In this document: one piece after another, positions 34,867-41,915 of the stretch
Layout of the letters: the number at the start of each line of letters is the position of its first letter
Numbering within the stretch: position 1 is the stretch's first letter
Source: Falsiroseomonas sp050563545
Lineage (GTDB): Bacteria; Pseudomonadota; Alphaproteobacteria; Acetobacterales; Acetobacteraceae
Direction: 5' to 3'
Assembly (NCBI RefSeq): GCF_050563545.1
Contig: NZ_JBNXUM010000002.1
Location: 248,001 to 312,000, forward strand
DNA length: 64,000 nt
Notes under the pieces: generated by a model
Database searches by the model: none
What the model saw: the letters and a program-made list of their open reading frames with translations, nothing else
What the model was told of the DNA's origin: nothing
Made by a program: the position numbers and the translations under genes

Positions 34867-35892
34867 ATGCCGGAGACGCACCACCCCATGGACCGCACCA
34901 CTCACCGCCGGACGAACGCCCGCCGGGGCTCCGCCCTGTTTGCGGCCTTCGCCGTCATCGCCCTTGCCCTCGCCCCGGCGATCGCCGAGGCGCGGCCGGG
35001 CGGCAGCATCTCCTCGGGCAGCCGGGGCAGCCGGACCTATTCGGCCCCGCCCTCGACCCAGACCGCGCCGAGCGGCGGCACCCAGTTCCAGCGCACCGAG
35101 ACGCCGCGCCCCTCCCCCGGCGTCGCGCAGACCGCGCCGCGCCCCGGCATGGCCACCCCGGCCCCGGCCGGCGGCTTCTTCAGCCGCAATCCGCTGATGG
35201 CGGGCCTGATGGGCGGCCTGCTCGGCGCCGGCCTGTTCGGCCTGCTCTCCGGCCATGGCCTGTTCGGCGGCATGGCGGGCTTCGCCGGCTTCTTCGGCCT
35301 GCTGCTGCAGATCGGGCTGATCGTGGGCCTGGTCTTCCTGGTGATGCGCCTGCTGCGCGGCCGCCAGCAGCCCGCCATGGCCGGCGGTCCGCAGGGCTAT
35401 GCCTATGCCCAGCCCACCGGCCCGGGGCGTGGCCCGATGGGAGGCCCGGTCGGCCTGGCCGCCGGCGGCGCCGCGCCGACCACCCGCTCGATCGAGGTCG
35501 GCCCCGCCGACTACCAGGCCTTCGAGCGTGCGCTGGTGGACGTCAACGCCGCCTGGTCGCGCCAGGACGTCGATGCGCTGTCGCGGCTCTCCACGCCGGA
35601 GATGACGCGCATCTTCTCGCAGGACCTGCAGGACCTGAAGGCGCGCGGCTGGACCAACGTGACCCGCGACGTGAAGCTCGAGGCCGGCGACCTGTCCGAG
35701 GCCTGGAGCGAGAACGGCCAGGACTATGCGACGGTGGCGATGCGCTTCTCGCTGCTGGACTTCACGACGGACGCCACCGGCCGCGTGGTCGAGGGCAGCC
35801 CGACCGACCGCCAGACCGTCACGGAGCTCTGGACCTTCACCCGCCGCGCGGGCGGCCCCTGGATCCTGTCGGCGATCCAGCAGGCGGGCTGA
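34867..35892 (+). CDS. Tim44-like domain membrane protein
   Basis: A 341-residue protein (334 if started at ATG 34888). A signal or first helix (ALFAAFAVIALALAPAIAEA) is followed by a Ser/Pro-rich linker and Gly/Met-rich hydrophobic segments (MAGLMGGLLGAGLFGLLSGH; FFGLLLQIGLIVGLVFLVMR). The C-terminal Tim44-type domain (about 215-341) includes FERALVDVNAAWSRQDVDAL and ends TELWTFTRRAGGPWILSAIQ. This domain binds membranes or partner proteins in the mitochondrial import motor; bacterial homologues have an unclear role. It is divergent from the binding-protein gene and ends at a strong hairpin. Confidence 0.85.
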   Translation: MPETHHPMDRTTHRRTNARRGSALFAAFAVIALALAPAIAEARPGGSISSGSRGSRTYSAPPSTQTAPSGGTQFQRTETPRPSPGVAQTAPRPGMATPAPAGGFFSRNPLMAGLMGGLLGAGLFGLLSGHGLFGGMAGFAGFFGLLLQIGLIVGLVFLVMRLLRGRQQPAMAGGPQGYAYAQPTGPGRGPMGGPVGLAAGGAAPTTRSIEVGPADYQAFERALVDVNAAWSRQDVDALSRLSTPEMTRIFSQDLQDLKARGWTNVTRDVKLEAGDLSEAWSENGQDYATVAMRFSLLDFTTDATGRVVEGSPTDRQTVTELWTFTRRAGGPWILSAIQQAG

Positions 35893-35913
35893 GCCGCGCG
35901 CGGGTCGCGACCT

Positions 35914-35937
35914 TGCGCGGACGGTTACGTCCGCGCA
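35914..35937 (+). terminator. Hairpin after the Tim44-like gene
   Basis: A perfect 10-base stem, TGCGCGGACG (35914-35923) and CGTCCGCGCA (35928-35937), with loop GTTA, 21 bases after the stop codon. No T-run follows. Placement indicates a terminator or an attenuating structure before the next gene. Confidence 0.55.
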
Positions 35938-35971
35938 GGATCAGCCCCGGAACGAAGCCCGAGAGGCGGCG

Positions 35972-36883
35972 ATGCGGGGCCCTGCCTCGGCCTGGATCCA
36001 TGTCGCCGCCTGGGGCCTCCTGTCGGGCCTCTTGGTCTCCCCGGCGGCGGCGCAGCTGCCGCCCGCGGTCGCGCAGGCCGTCGCGACCGCCGAGCGGGAA
36101 TGCCGCGAGGCCGGCGGCCGGCCCTCCCCGGGCCCGCAGTTCCAGACCAGCCAGGAGCTGAACGGCGACGGCGAGCCCGACTGGCTGCTGGACTACACCC
36201 ATCTGAACTGCGCCGGCGCCGAGGGCTTCTTCTGCGGCGCGGCCGGCTGCCCTCTCGTGCTGTTCCTGTCGGGCGCGCGGCGCTTCGCCGCCGATCCGCT
36301 CGGCCATGTCCAGGGCTGGTCCGTCCAGCGCGGCGCCGGACTGCCCGTCCTGATCCTGCAGACCGGGCGCGGCGCCGTCCGCCTGGCCTGGAACGGGCGC
36401 GAGATGGCGCGCGCCGCCGCGGGCACCCCGCCACGCCAGGCCGCGCCCTTGCCGACACCCGCGACCCCGCCCGCGGCGGCCGGCGGCAAGGCGCCCGCCG
36501 CGCCCGGCTCGGCCTGGCAGTCGCGCGCCACGCCCGGGGGCACCATGGCGATGGGGCCGGGCGCCGGCGTCGTCCGGGCCGTCAGCGTGCTCTGCCACGC
36601 CGGGACGCCCGTGGTGGCGCTCACGCTGCGTGCCCAGCCCCCGCCGGGCCCGGTGACCGCGGCCTTCGCCGGCCGCGCCGAGCGCGCCTCCCTGCCGCTG
36701 CAGCAGCTCGGGCGCGGCGAGACCTGGATCGGGGACCTCCGGGGCACGCCGCTGCCGCGGCTGCTGGCGGGCGGCGAGGCCGGGCTCGACATCGCGATCA
36801 ATGGCGGTCGCCAGGGCCGGCTGAACCTGGAGGGCGCGGCCGGCCCGGTGCGCGACGCGCTGGCGGGCTGCCACGGCTTCTGA
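35972..36883 (+). CDS. Secreted hypothetical protein
   Basis: A 303-residue protein from ATG 35972 (GAGAGG five bases upstream). A signal peptide (residues 1-28, ending SPAAAQ) is followed by a cysteine-containing domain (ERECREAGG, TSQELNGDGEPDWLLDYTHL, EGFFCGAAGCPLVLFLSG). That domain has an EF-hand-like DGDGEPD-type loop, as in many periplasmic proteins that start with a calcium-type or VCBS-like stretch. A Pro/Ala linker separates a second beta-rich domain (about 190-303). No enzymatic motif is seen. I do not recognise a characterised family. Confidence 0.65.
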   Translation: MRGPASAWIHVAAWGLLSGLLVSPAAAQLPPAVAQAVATAERECREAGGRPSPGPQFQTSQELNGDGEPDWLLDYTHLNCAGAEGFFCGAAGCPLVLFLSGARRFAADPLGHVQGWSVQRGAGLPVLILQTGRGAVRLAWNGREMARAAAGTPPRQAAPLPTPATPPAAAGGKAPAAPGSAWQSRATPGGTMAMGPGAGVVRAVSVLCHAGTPVVALTLRAQPPPGPVTAAFAGRAERASLPLQQLGRGETWIGDLRGTPLPRLLAGGEAGLDIAINGGRQGRLNLEGAAGPVRDALAGCHGF

Positions 36884-36929
36884 TGCCGGCGCCGATGCCG
36901 CCCCGGCTGGACGGCGGGCGCCGGGCCGG

Positions 36930-37667
36930 TCAGCCCGGCGGCACCACCCGGTAGTAGACCCCGTTCGCCCCGAACTGGGGCTTCAGCCATTCGGTGCCGC
37001 AATCATAGGTCTGCACATTGGCCCGCCAGGCGCAGTTCCCTGGCAGCGCCGGCACCACCGCGCCGATCGGCGCATAGCCCGTCCGTGGCGGGGCCGGCGG
37101 CGCCGGGTTGGCCAGCGCGGCGTTGTAGCCCGCGCTGTAGGCCGTGGCGGTGTTGGCAGCCGCGGCATTGGCGTTCGCGCTCGCCGCCGCGCCGACCGCC
37201 GCCGCGCCGACGGCGGCCCCGGCCACTGCCGCGCCCGCGGCCCAGCCGCCGCAATTGTAGCAACCCGTGCCGTAGGAGTTCACGACGACCGGCGGGTGAT
37301 AGGCATAGGGCCCGTAATAGGGATAGGCCCCGTGGTAACCGTAGGCGCTGTGATAGCCGCCATAGGCCGTGTTGCCGTAGCGCCCCGTCGCCGTCCACCG
37401 CCCGTCATAGCCCGAGGCCGTGCCGCCCTCGGCACCCTGCGCATGCCAGGATCCCTCGCCGCCCGAGGCCGTGCCGCCCCGCCAGCCCGTCGCGTTCCAG
37501 GACCCGTCCCCGCCCGACGCGGTGCCGCCGCGATAGCCTTCATGGCTCCAGGCGCCGGCCGTGCCGGCGGTCGAGCCGCCCCAGCGGTTGGCGCGGTACC
37601 AGGCCTCGGCCGGCATGGCGGCCACCACGCCGGCGAGCGCCGCGGCGATCAGGATCGGCTTGCGCAT
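36930..37667 (-). CDS. Secreted glycine-rich repeat protein
   Basis: A 245-residue protein from ATG 37667 (AGGAGGAGG just upstream). After a signal peptide (PILIAAALAGVVAAMPAEA) come four or five imperfect 17-18-residue units of the type GGTASGGDGSWNATGWR, then a Tyr/Gly/Pro-rich stretch and Ala-rich helices. The C-terminal domain has two cysteines (GNCAWRANVQ, TYDCGTEWL). The repeats recall surface or biofilm-associated, secreted glycine-rich proteins. Function unknown. It lies 11 bases after the DUF2092 gene, forming an operon. Confidence 0.7.
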   Translation of the reverse strand: MRKPILIAAALAGVVAAMPAEAWYRANRWGGSTAGTAGAWSHEGYRGGTASGGDGSWNATGWRGGTASGGEGSWHAQGAEGGTASGYDGRWTATGRYGNTAYGGYHSAYGYHGAYPYYGPYAYHPPVVVNSYGTGCYNCGGWAAGAAVAGAAVGAAAVGAAASANANAAAANTATAYSAGYNAALANPAPPAPPRTGYAPIGAVVPALPGNCAWRANVQTYDCGTEWLKPQFGANGVYYRVVPPG

Positions 37668-37678
37668 CGTCCTCCTCC

Positions 37679-38560
37679 TCAACGCTGCGGCGCGCGCGTC
37701 GGCGCGTCCGGGCGGGCGAAGCTCATCGGATTGGCCTGCGCGGCGCGCGCGCTGGCGAAGGCGTCCGCCGGCACCGGCGGGTTCAGCCGCCAGTCGCTGA
37801 AGGCGATGGCGTGCCGGTAGGTCTGCGGGTCGTCGAAATAGGTCGCGCGGAACAGGCGCGGCAGCCTGTCCTCCGCCCCGATCCAGATCTGCCCCTGCAG
37901 CTGGTCGTTGGCGAAGGCGAGCACATCCGTCGTCACGCCGCCGACGACGCGGGACTGGCCGACGACGAAGACGACGCGCAGGCCTTCCTGCATCTCGCGG
38001 CAGGGATCGGCGCCGAGCAGGTCGCCGAAGGGGAAGTAGATCGCGGCGTCGGCGTAGGCCTTCTGCAGCATCGCATCGATGGTCGGCGGGGCGTCGGCCA
38101 CCGCGACCAGGTTGGCCTCCGGCGCGAAGGCGATCATGCGCGTGCCGTCGTAGTAGAATTCGCTGGCCGGCCCGTCGCCCGGCATGACCACGCGCAGCCG
38201 GTCGGGGCGCTGCATCAGCACCTCGAAGGCAGTGGCATAGGCGAGCGGATGGCCGGTGCGGGCCATGCTCTCATAGGTCGCGACGGCGTTGAAGGACAGC
38301 GACCGCGCGCCGGTCAGCGCGGCGCACATGCCCTGCAGGAGCTGGATCGCGCGCGGCTCGACCTCGATGCGCAGGCCGAGCCGGCCGGCGGGCGGCGTCG
38401 CCTGGGCCTGCGTCCCCTGTACTTGCGTCCCCTGTACTTGCGTCCCCTGGGCTTGCGTCCCCTGGGCTTGCGCGGGCGCCTGCTGCGCCATCGCCGCGCC
38501 GGCAAGCCACCCCACCAGCAGCGGCGCGGCCATCACGGCCACGCGCGGGTTCCACTGCAT
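37679..38560 (-). CDS. DUF2092 periplasmic protein with Gln-Gly-Thr repeat
   Basis: A 293-residue protein from ATG 38560 (AGGAGG 6 bases upstream). The signal peptide (AAPLLVGWLAGAAMAQQ) is followed by a short tandem linker (QGTQAQGTQVQGTQ) encoded by a 15-base repeat. The DUF2092 domain includes LQGMCAALTGARSLSFNAVA, MQRPDRLRVVMPGDGPASEF and YDGTRMIAFAPEANLVAVA. This fold resembles LolA/LolB lipoprotein-binding barrels, so lipid or lipoprotein binding in the periplasm is possible. It is the first gene of a two-gene operon with the glycine-rich protein. Confidence 0.8.
   Translation of the reverse strand: MQWNPRVAVMAAPLLVGWLAGAAMAQQAPAQAQGTQAQGTQVQGTQVQGTQAQATPPAGRLGLRIEVEPRAIQLLQGMCAALTGARSLSFNAVATYESMARTGHPLAYATAFEVLMQRPDRLRVVMPGDGPASEFYYDGTRMIAFAPEANLVAVADAPPTIDAMLQKAYADAAIYFPFGDLLGADPCREMQEGLRVVFVVGQSRVVGGVTTDVLAFANDQLQGQIWIGAEDRLPRLFRATYFDDPQTYRHAIAFSDWRLNPPVPADAFASARAAQANPMSFARPDAPTRAPQR
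38411..38470. repeat. 15-bp tandem repeat, four copies, within the DUF2092 gene
   Basis: Units CGTCCCCTGTACTTG (38411, 38426) and CGTCCCCTGGGCTTG (38441, 38456) are head-to-tail, with a diverged copy just before. The 15-base unit keeps frame and encodes a five-residue Gln/Gly/Thr linker unit. It could vary in number between strains. Confidence 0.85.
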
Positions 38561-38677
38561 GCGCGGTCCTCCTGCCATCCTCGTCGCCCAGCATAGCATC
38601 GCGGCGGGCGGCGGCGCGCATGAAGCCTATCCGAAAAGCGCGCGGAACCCGCCCGCCCCGCGCCGCGTCGGGCCGGC

Positions 38678-39112
38678 ATGGACCTGACCGCCTGGCAGAT
38701 CTGCCGCGAACACCAGGTCTCGCTGACCGGCGAGCAGGCGCATGACGGCGAGCGCTGGAACGCGCCCGGCCGCCGCGTCGTCTACCTCGCCGAGCATCCC
38801 GCGCTGGCGGTGCTGGAGATGCGCGTGCATCTCGACAAGCCCTATGACGAAGTCGTCCACGACCATGTCCTGGTCCGCGTCGCGCTGCCCGAGGATGTCG
38901 AGGACCTGCCCGACATTCCCGTCGATCCCTGCGCCGCTGGCGAGGCCTGGCTGCGCGCCGCGCGCCGCGCCGTGCTGCGCGTGCCGAGCATCGTGGTGCG
39001 GGAGGGCCGCAACCTGCTCCTCAACCCCGCCCATCCGCGTGCGAAGGAAGCACGCATCGAGGCCTGCACGCCCTTCCGCTTCGACCGCCGGCTGTGGGGT
39101 GGCGGGGGGTAG
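38678..39112 (+). CDS. RES-domain protein (NAD-phosphorylase toxin type) without visible antitoxin
   Basis: A 144-residue RES-family protein. Characterised RES toxins degrade NAD+ and are neutralised by a cognate antitoxin encoded next to them. Here the conserved features are GERWNAPGRRVVYLAEHPAL, then AVLEMRVH, with the Arg/Trp/Asn and Glu residues of the NAD pocket, and the terminal PFRFDRRLW. Length is normal. No antitoxin gene is seen: the 117 bases upstream are the promoter gap to the divergent DUF2092 gene, and downstream is a terminator. It may be a solitary or inactive toxin, or its antitoxin may be elsewhere. Confidence 0.85.
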   Translation: MDLTAWQICREHQVSLTGEQAHDGERWNAPGRRVVYLAEHPALAVLEMRVHLDKPYDEVVHDHVLVRVALPEDVEDLPDIPVDPCAAGEAWLRAARRAVLRVPSIVVREGRNLLLNPAHPRAKEARIEACTPFRFDRRLWGGGG

Positions 39113-39124
39113 CAGGGTTGCGAA

Positions 39125-39156
39125 AGCCCTCTCCCCCTCTCAGAGGGGAGAGGGCT
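39125..39156. terminator. Strong hairpin between convergent genes
   Basis: A perfect 12-base stem AGCCCTCTCCCC (39125-39136) and GGGGAGAGGGCT (39145-39156) with an eight-base loop, followed by CTTT. It lies between the RES gene (plus) and the beta-helix gene (minus) and probably ends transcription in both directions. Confidence 0.75.
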
Positions 39157-39168
39157 CTTTGGGGCAGC

Positions 39169-40629
39169 CTACTCCCGCGCCGCCGCGCTGAGCGGCGAGG
39201 TCGCGCCCGTCGGGGTCGTCACCGTCGCGGTGAAGGCGCGCGCGTCCGCCGGCTCCTCCGCGCCGAGCTCCAGCACGAAGCGCCCCGTGCCGTCCGCCCC
39301 GGTCGCGACCGGCGCGCTGCCGAGGAAGACCTCCGCCTCCGCCGTCGCCGCATCGGCGTTGCCGAACAGCTCGACCTCGTGCCGCGAGGAAGGCGCGCCG
39401 GCGATGCGGCCCTCGATGCGGAGCCTGCCATCGGCCTGGCGCGAGACACGCTCGATGACCGGCGCCGCGATGCCTTCATTCGGCGGCGCCTGGCAGTCCG
39501 GCGCGCCGTCCGGGCAGATCCGGGCGAGCCGCGCGGGGTCCACCGGCACGCCGGTGCTGCGGTGCCCGACATAGGCGGCGTGCTCGCCCGACGGCAGACC
39601 GAACACGATCGCGCCGCGCCGGAGCGCGGGATCGCAGCTGCCGCCGACCCAGCAGCGCGCGACCGGCGCGCCGTTGCCCACCATCACGTTGCGCGACAGG
39701 CGGGAAATCGTGCCCGCCGCCGTCGGCCGTACCGCGACCGCGACCGCGTTGCCGCGGAAGACGTTGGCGGCGATCGTGTTGCCGTGGCCCGTCAGGCTCA
39801 CGCCGAAGGTGTTGTCCTCGAAGACATTGGCGCCGAGGTCGTTGCGGTCGCCCGAGTTGATCTGCACGCCATCGGAATAGCCCTGGAAGCGGTTGCGGGC
39901 GATGACGTTGTCATGGCCGAGCAGCACCTCGATCCCCTGCGACGGCTCGGGGTTCGCCGCGGTCGAGCGGAAGACGTTGTCGGCGACGATGTTGAAGGAC
40001 GCGCCGCGCGTCAGCTCCAGCCCGTCGCCGTTGTCGAGGAAGTCGTTGCGCAGGATGCGGTTGTGGCTCGTCGTCGTCAGCGTCTGCCCGCCGCGCCCGT
40101 CGTCGCCGGTGAGCATGATCCCCGCCCCGCCGTGGTTCGCGACCAGGCGACTGTCGCGAACGGTGTTGCGGCTGCTGCGGTGAAGCAGCACACCGATGCA
40201 GAAGCGGCGGATCTCGAGCCCCGCGATCTCGACGCGCTCGGTGTCCACGACGGCAAGCCCCGGGAATTGCAGCGTGCGCACGTTCGGGCCGGACTGGCCT
40301 TGCGTCTCGCCCGGGCAGGAAGCGGGCGCGACGGCGCTGCCGTCGAGCACGGAGAACCGCCCGTCGAGCGCCCAGGCCGTACCCTCGATCCGCAGCGGGC
40401 CGCGGAGCGGCGGCAGCGGGTTGGCGGGCCGGATCTCGATCGGGCCGCCATCCTCGGCGCCGATCTCGATGCGGTAGCGGCCGGGCTCGGCATTGGCACG
40501 CGCGATCGCCCAGCGCAGGGTGCCGGGGCCGTCGTCGGCGGGGCTGGTGACACGCAGGGGCTCGGGCTGCGGCTGGGCCAGCGCCGGCCCGCCGAGAAGC
40601 ACCGCAAGCACCGCGAGCGCTGGGCGCAT
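39169..40629 (-). CDS. Secreted right-handed parallel beta-helix protein
   Basis: A 486-residue secreted protein from ATG 40629 (GGAGGG nine bases upstream). After a signal peptide (residues 1-19, ending ALAQ) it begins RVTSPADDGPGTLRWAIARA, the usual opening of polymorphic-outer-membrane-type beta helices. Repeating coils follow (VEIAGLEIRRFCIGVLLHRS; NRILRNDFLDNGDGLELTRG; GNTIAANVFRGNAVAVAVRP), typical of the NosD/pectate-lyase-like right-handed helix. The C-terminal 100 residues form an Ig-like domain (ATAEAEVFLGSAPVATGADG). A carbohydrate-binding or -cleaving role is possible; no catalytic triad can be assigned. Confidence 0.8.
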   Translation of the reverse strand: MRPALAVLAVLLGGPALAQPQPEPLRVTSPADDGPGTLRWAIARANAEPGRYRIEIGAEDGGPIEIRPANPLPPLRGPLRIEGTAWALDGRFSVLDGSAVAPASCPGETQGQSGPNVRTLQFPGLAVVDTERVEIAGLEIRRFCIGVLLHRSSRNTVRDSRLVANHGGAGIMLTGDDGRGGQTLTTTSHNRILRNDFLDNGDGLELTRGASFNIVADNVFRSTAANPEPSQGIEVLLGHDNVIARNRFQGYSDGVQINSGDRNDLGANVFEDNTFGVSLTGHGNTIAANVFRGNAVAVAVRPTAAGTISRLSRNVMVGNGAPVARCWVGGSCDPALRRGAIVFGLPSGEHAAYVGHRSTGVPVDPARLARICPDGAPDCQAPPNEGIAAPVIERVSRQADGRLRIEGRIAGAPSSRHEVELFGNADAATAEAEVFLGSAPVATGADGTGRFVLELGAEEPADARAFTATVTTPTGATSPLSAAARE

Positions 40630-40790
40630 CCGACGACCCTCCTCCGTCTTTCCGCGCAGCATGACGAGCACGCGGCGGCGCTGGCAAGCGCGGCGGGCGC
40701 GGCGGGCGCGATTGTCCGTTGCTGGCCGCTGCGGTCCTGCGACATCATCCGGCCTCGGCCCGTGCAGAGGCCCGTGCAGAGGAACGTCCC

Positions 40791-41765
40791 ATGACCGGAG
40801 TTCGCTTCACCCGCCGCGCGATGCCCGGCGTCGCGGCGGCGTTCCTCTCGGCGCCGGCGCTCGCGCAGGCCTGGCCCACGCGTCCGGTCCGCATCGTCGC
40901 GCCCTTCCCGCCCGGCGGGATGGTGGACCTGCTGCCGCGCCTGGTGGCGCCGACGCTCTCCGCGCGCCTCGGCCAGCCCGTGGTGGTGGAGAACCGCGCC
41001 GGCGCGAACGGCAACATCGGCGCCGAGGTCGTCGCGAAGGCCGCACCCGACGGCTACACGCTGCTCGCGACCTCGCTCGGGCCGATCGCGACCAACCAGT
41101 TCATCTACGCGACCATGCCCTACGACACCGACACCGCCTTCGCGCCGATCGTGCTGCTGGCGCGCACGCCGAAGGTGATGTGCGTCGCCAATGCGCGGCC
41201 GTGGCGCAGCGTGCAGGACGTCATCGCCGCGGCGAAGGAAAGGCCGGGCGTGCTCTCCGCGGGATCGGCGGGCGCCGGTTCCTCGCTGCACATCGCGCTC
41301 GAGCTCTTCAAGCGCCTGACCGGCACCGACATCCAGCACGTCCCCTATCGCGGCGCGGCGCCGGCGGTGACGGACCTCGTCTCCGGCCGGATCGACCTGG
41401 TGATCGACAACCTGCCGAACATCATGGCGCAGATCGCGGGCGGCCAGGTGCGCCCCGTCGGGATGGCGACGGAGCGCCGCGTGCCGCAGCTGCCGGACCT
41501 GCCGACGATGCGCGAGCAGGGCGTGGACTTCCTGTTCGGCACCGCCTTCGGCCTGGCGGCGCCGGCGGGCACGCCCGACGCGATCGTCGCGCGCCTGGCG
41601 TCGCTCACCACCGAGGCGCTGCGCGAGCCCGCGGTGGGCGGCCGCCTGACGGAACAGGGCGCGCAGCCCGGCGGCGGCACGCCCGCCGATTTCGCGGCCC
41701 TGATCGCGCGGGAGAAGGCGACCCAGGCCCCGATCATCCGCGCCGCCAACATCCGCGCGGAATGA
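40791..41765 (+). CDS. TctC/Bug-type substrate-binding protein
   Basis: A 324-residue periplasmic binding protein of the tripartite tricarboxylate transporter family. The signal peptide (residues 1-25, ending APALAQ) is followed by WPTRPVRIVAPFPPGGMVDL, then VVENRAGANGNIGAEVVAKA, ADPDGYTLL-like PDGYTLLATS, HVPYRGAAPAVTDLVSGRID and LPDLPTMREQG, all typical of Bug proteins. ATG at 40791 has AGAGGAA seven bases upstream. No TctA/TctB membrane genes are adjacent, so it is an orphan, as is common in the family. The ligand, probably a carboxylate, is unknown. Confidence 0.93.
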   Translation: MTGVRFTRRAMPGVAAAFLSAPALAQAWPTRPVRIVAPFPPGGMVDLLPRLVAPTLSARLGQPVVVENRAGANGNIGAEVVAKAAPDGYTLLATSLGPIATNQFIYATMPYDTDTAFAPIVLLARTPKVMCVANARPWRSVQDVIAAAKERPGVLSAGSAGAGSSLHIALELFKRLTGTDIQHVPYRGAAPAVTDLVSGRIDLVIDNLPNIMAQIAGGQVRPVGMATERRVPQLPDLPTMREQGVDFLFGTAFGLAAPAGTPDAIVARLASLTTEALREPAVGGRLTEQGAQPGGGTPADFAALIAREKATQAPIIRAANIRAE

Positions 41766-41781
41766 CGGCTCACACAGGCGA

Positions 41782-41806
41782 GCCTTTCCGTTGGACACGG
41801 AAAGGC
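41782..41806 (+). terminator. Hairpin after the TctC-like gene
   Basis: GCCTTTCCGT (41782-41791) pairs perfectly with ACGGAAAGGC (41797-41806) across a five-base loop, 16 bases after the stop. Further GC-rich inverted repeats fill the rest of the gap to the convergent peroxiredoxin gene. Confidence 0.65.
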
Positions 41807-41915
41807 CCTCAGACGCCGGCGGCCCTCCGGGCCTTGGCTTCGCGGCATAGGCCGCGGGCCGCATTCGCGGCCTCGCCCGCCGAGGCGGGCGCAGGTCAAC
41901 GAAGGCGCGGCGGTA

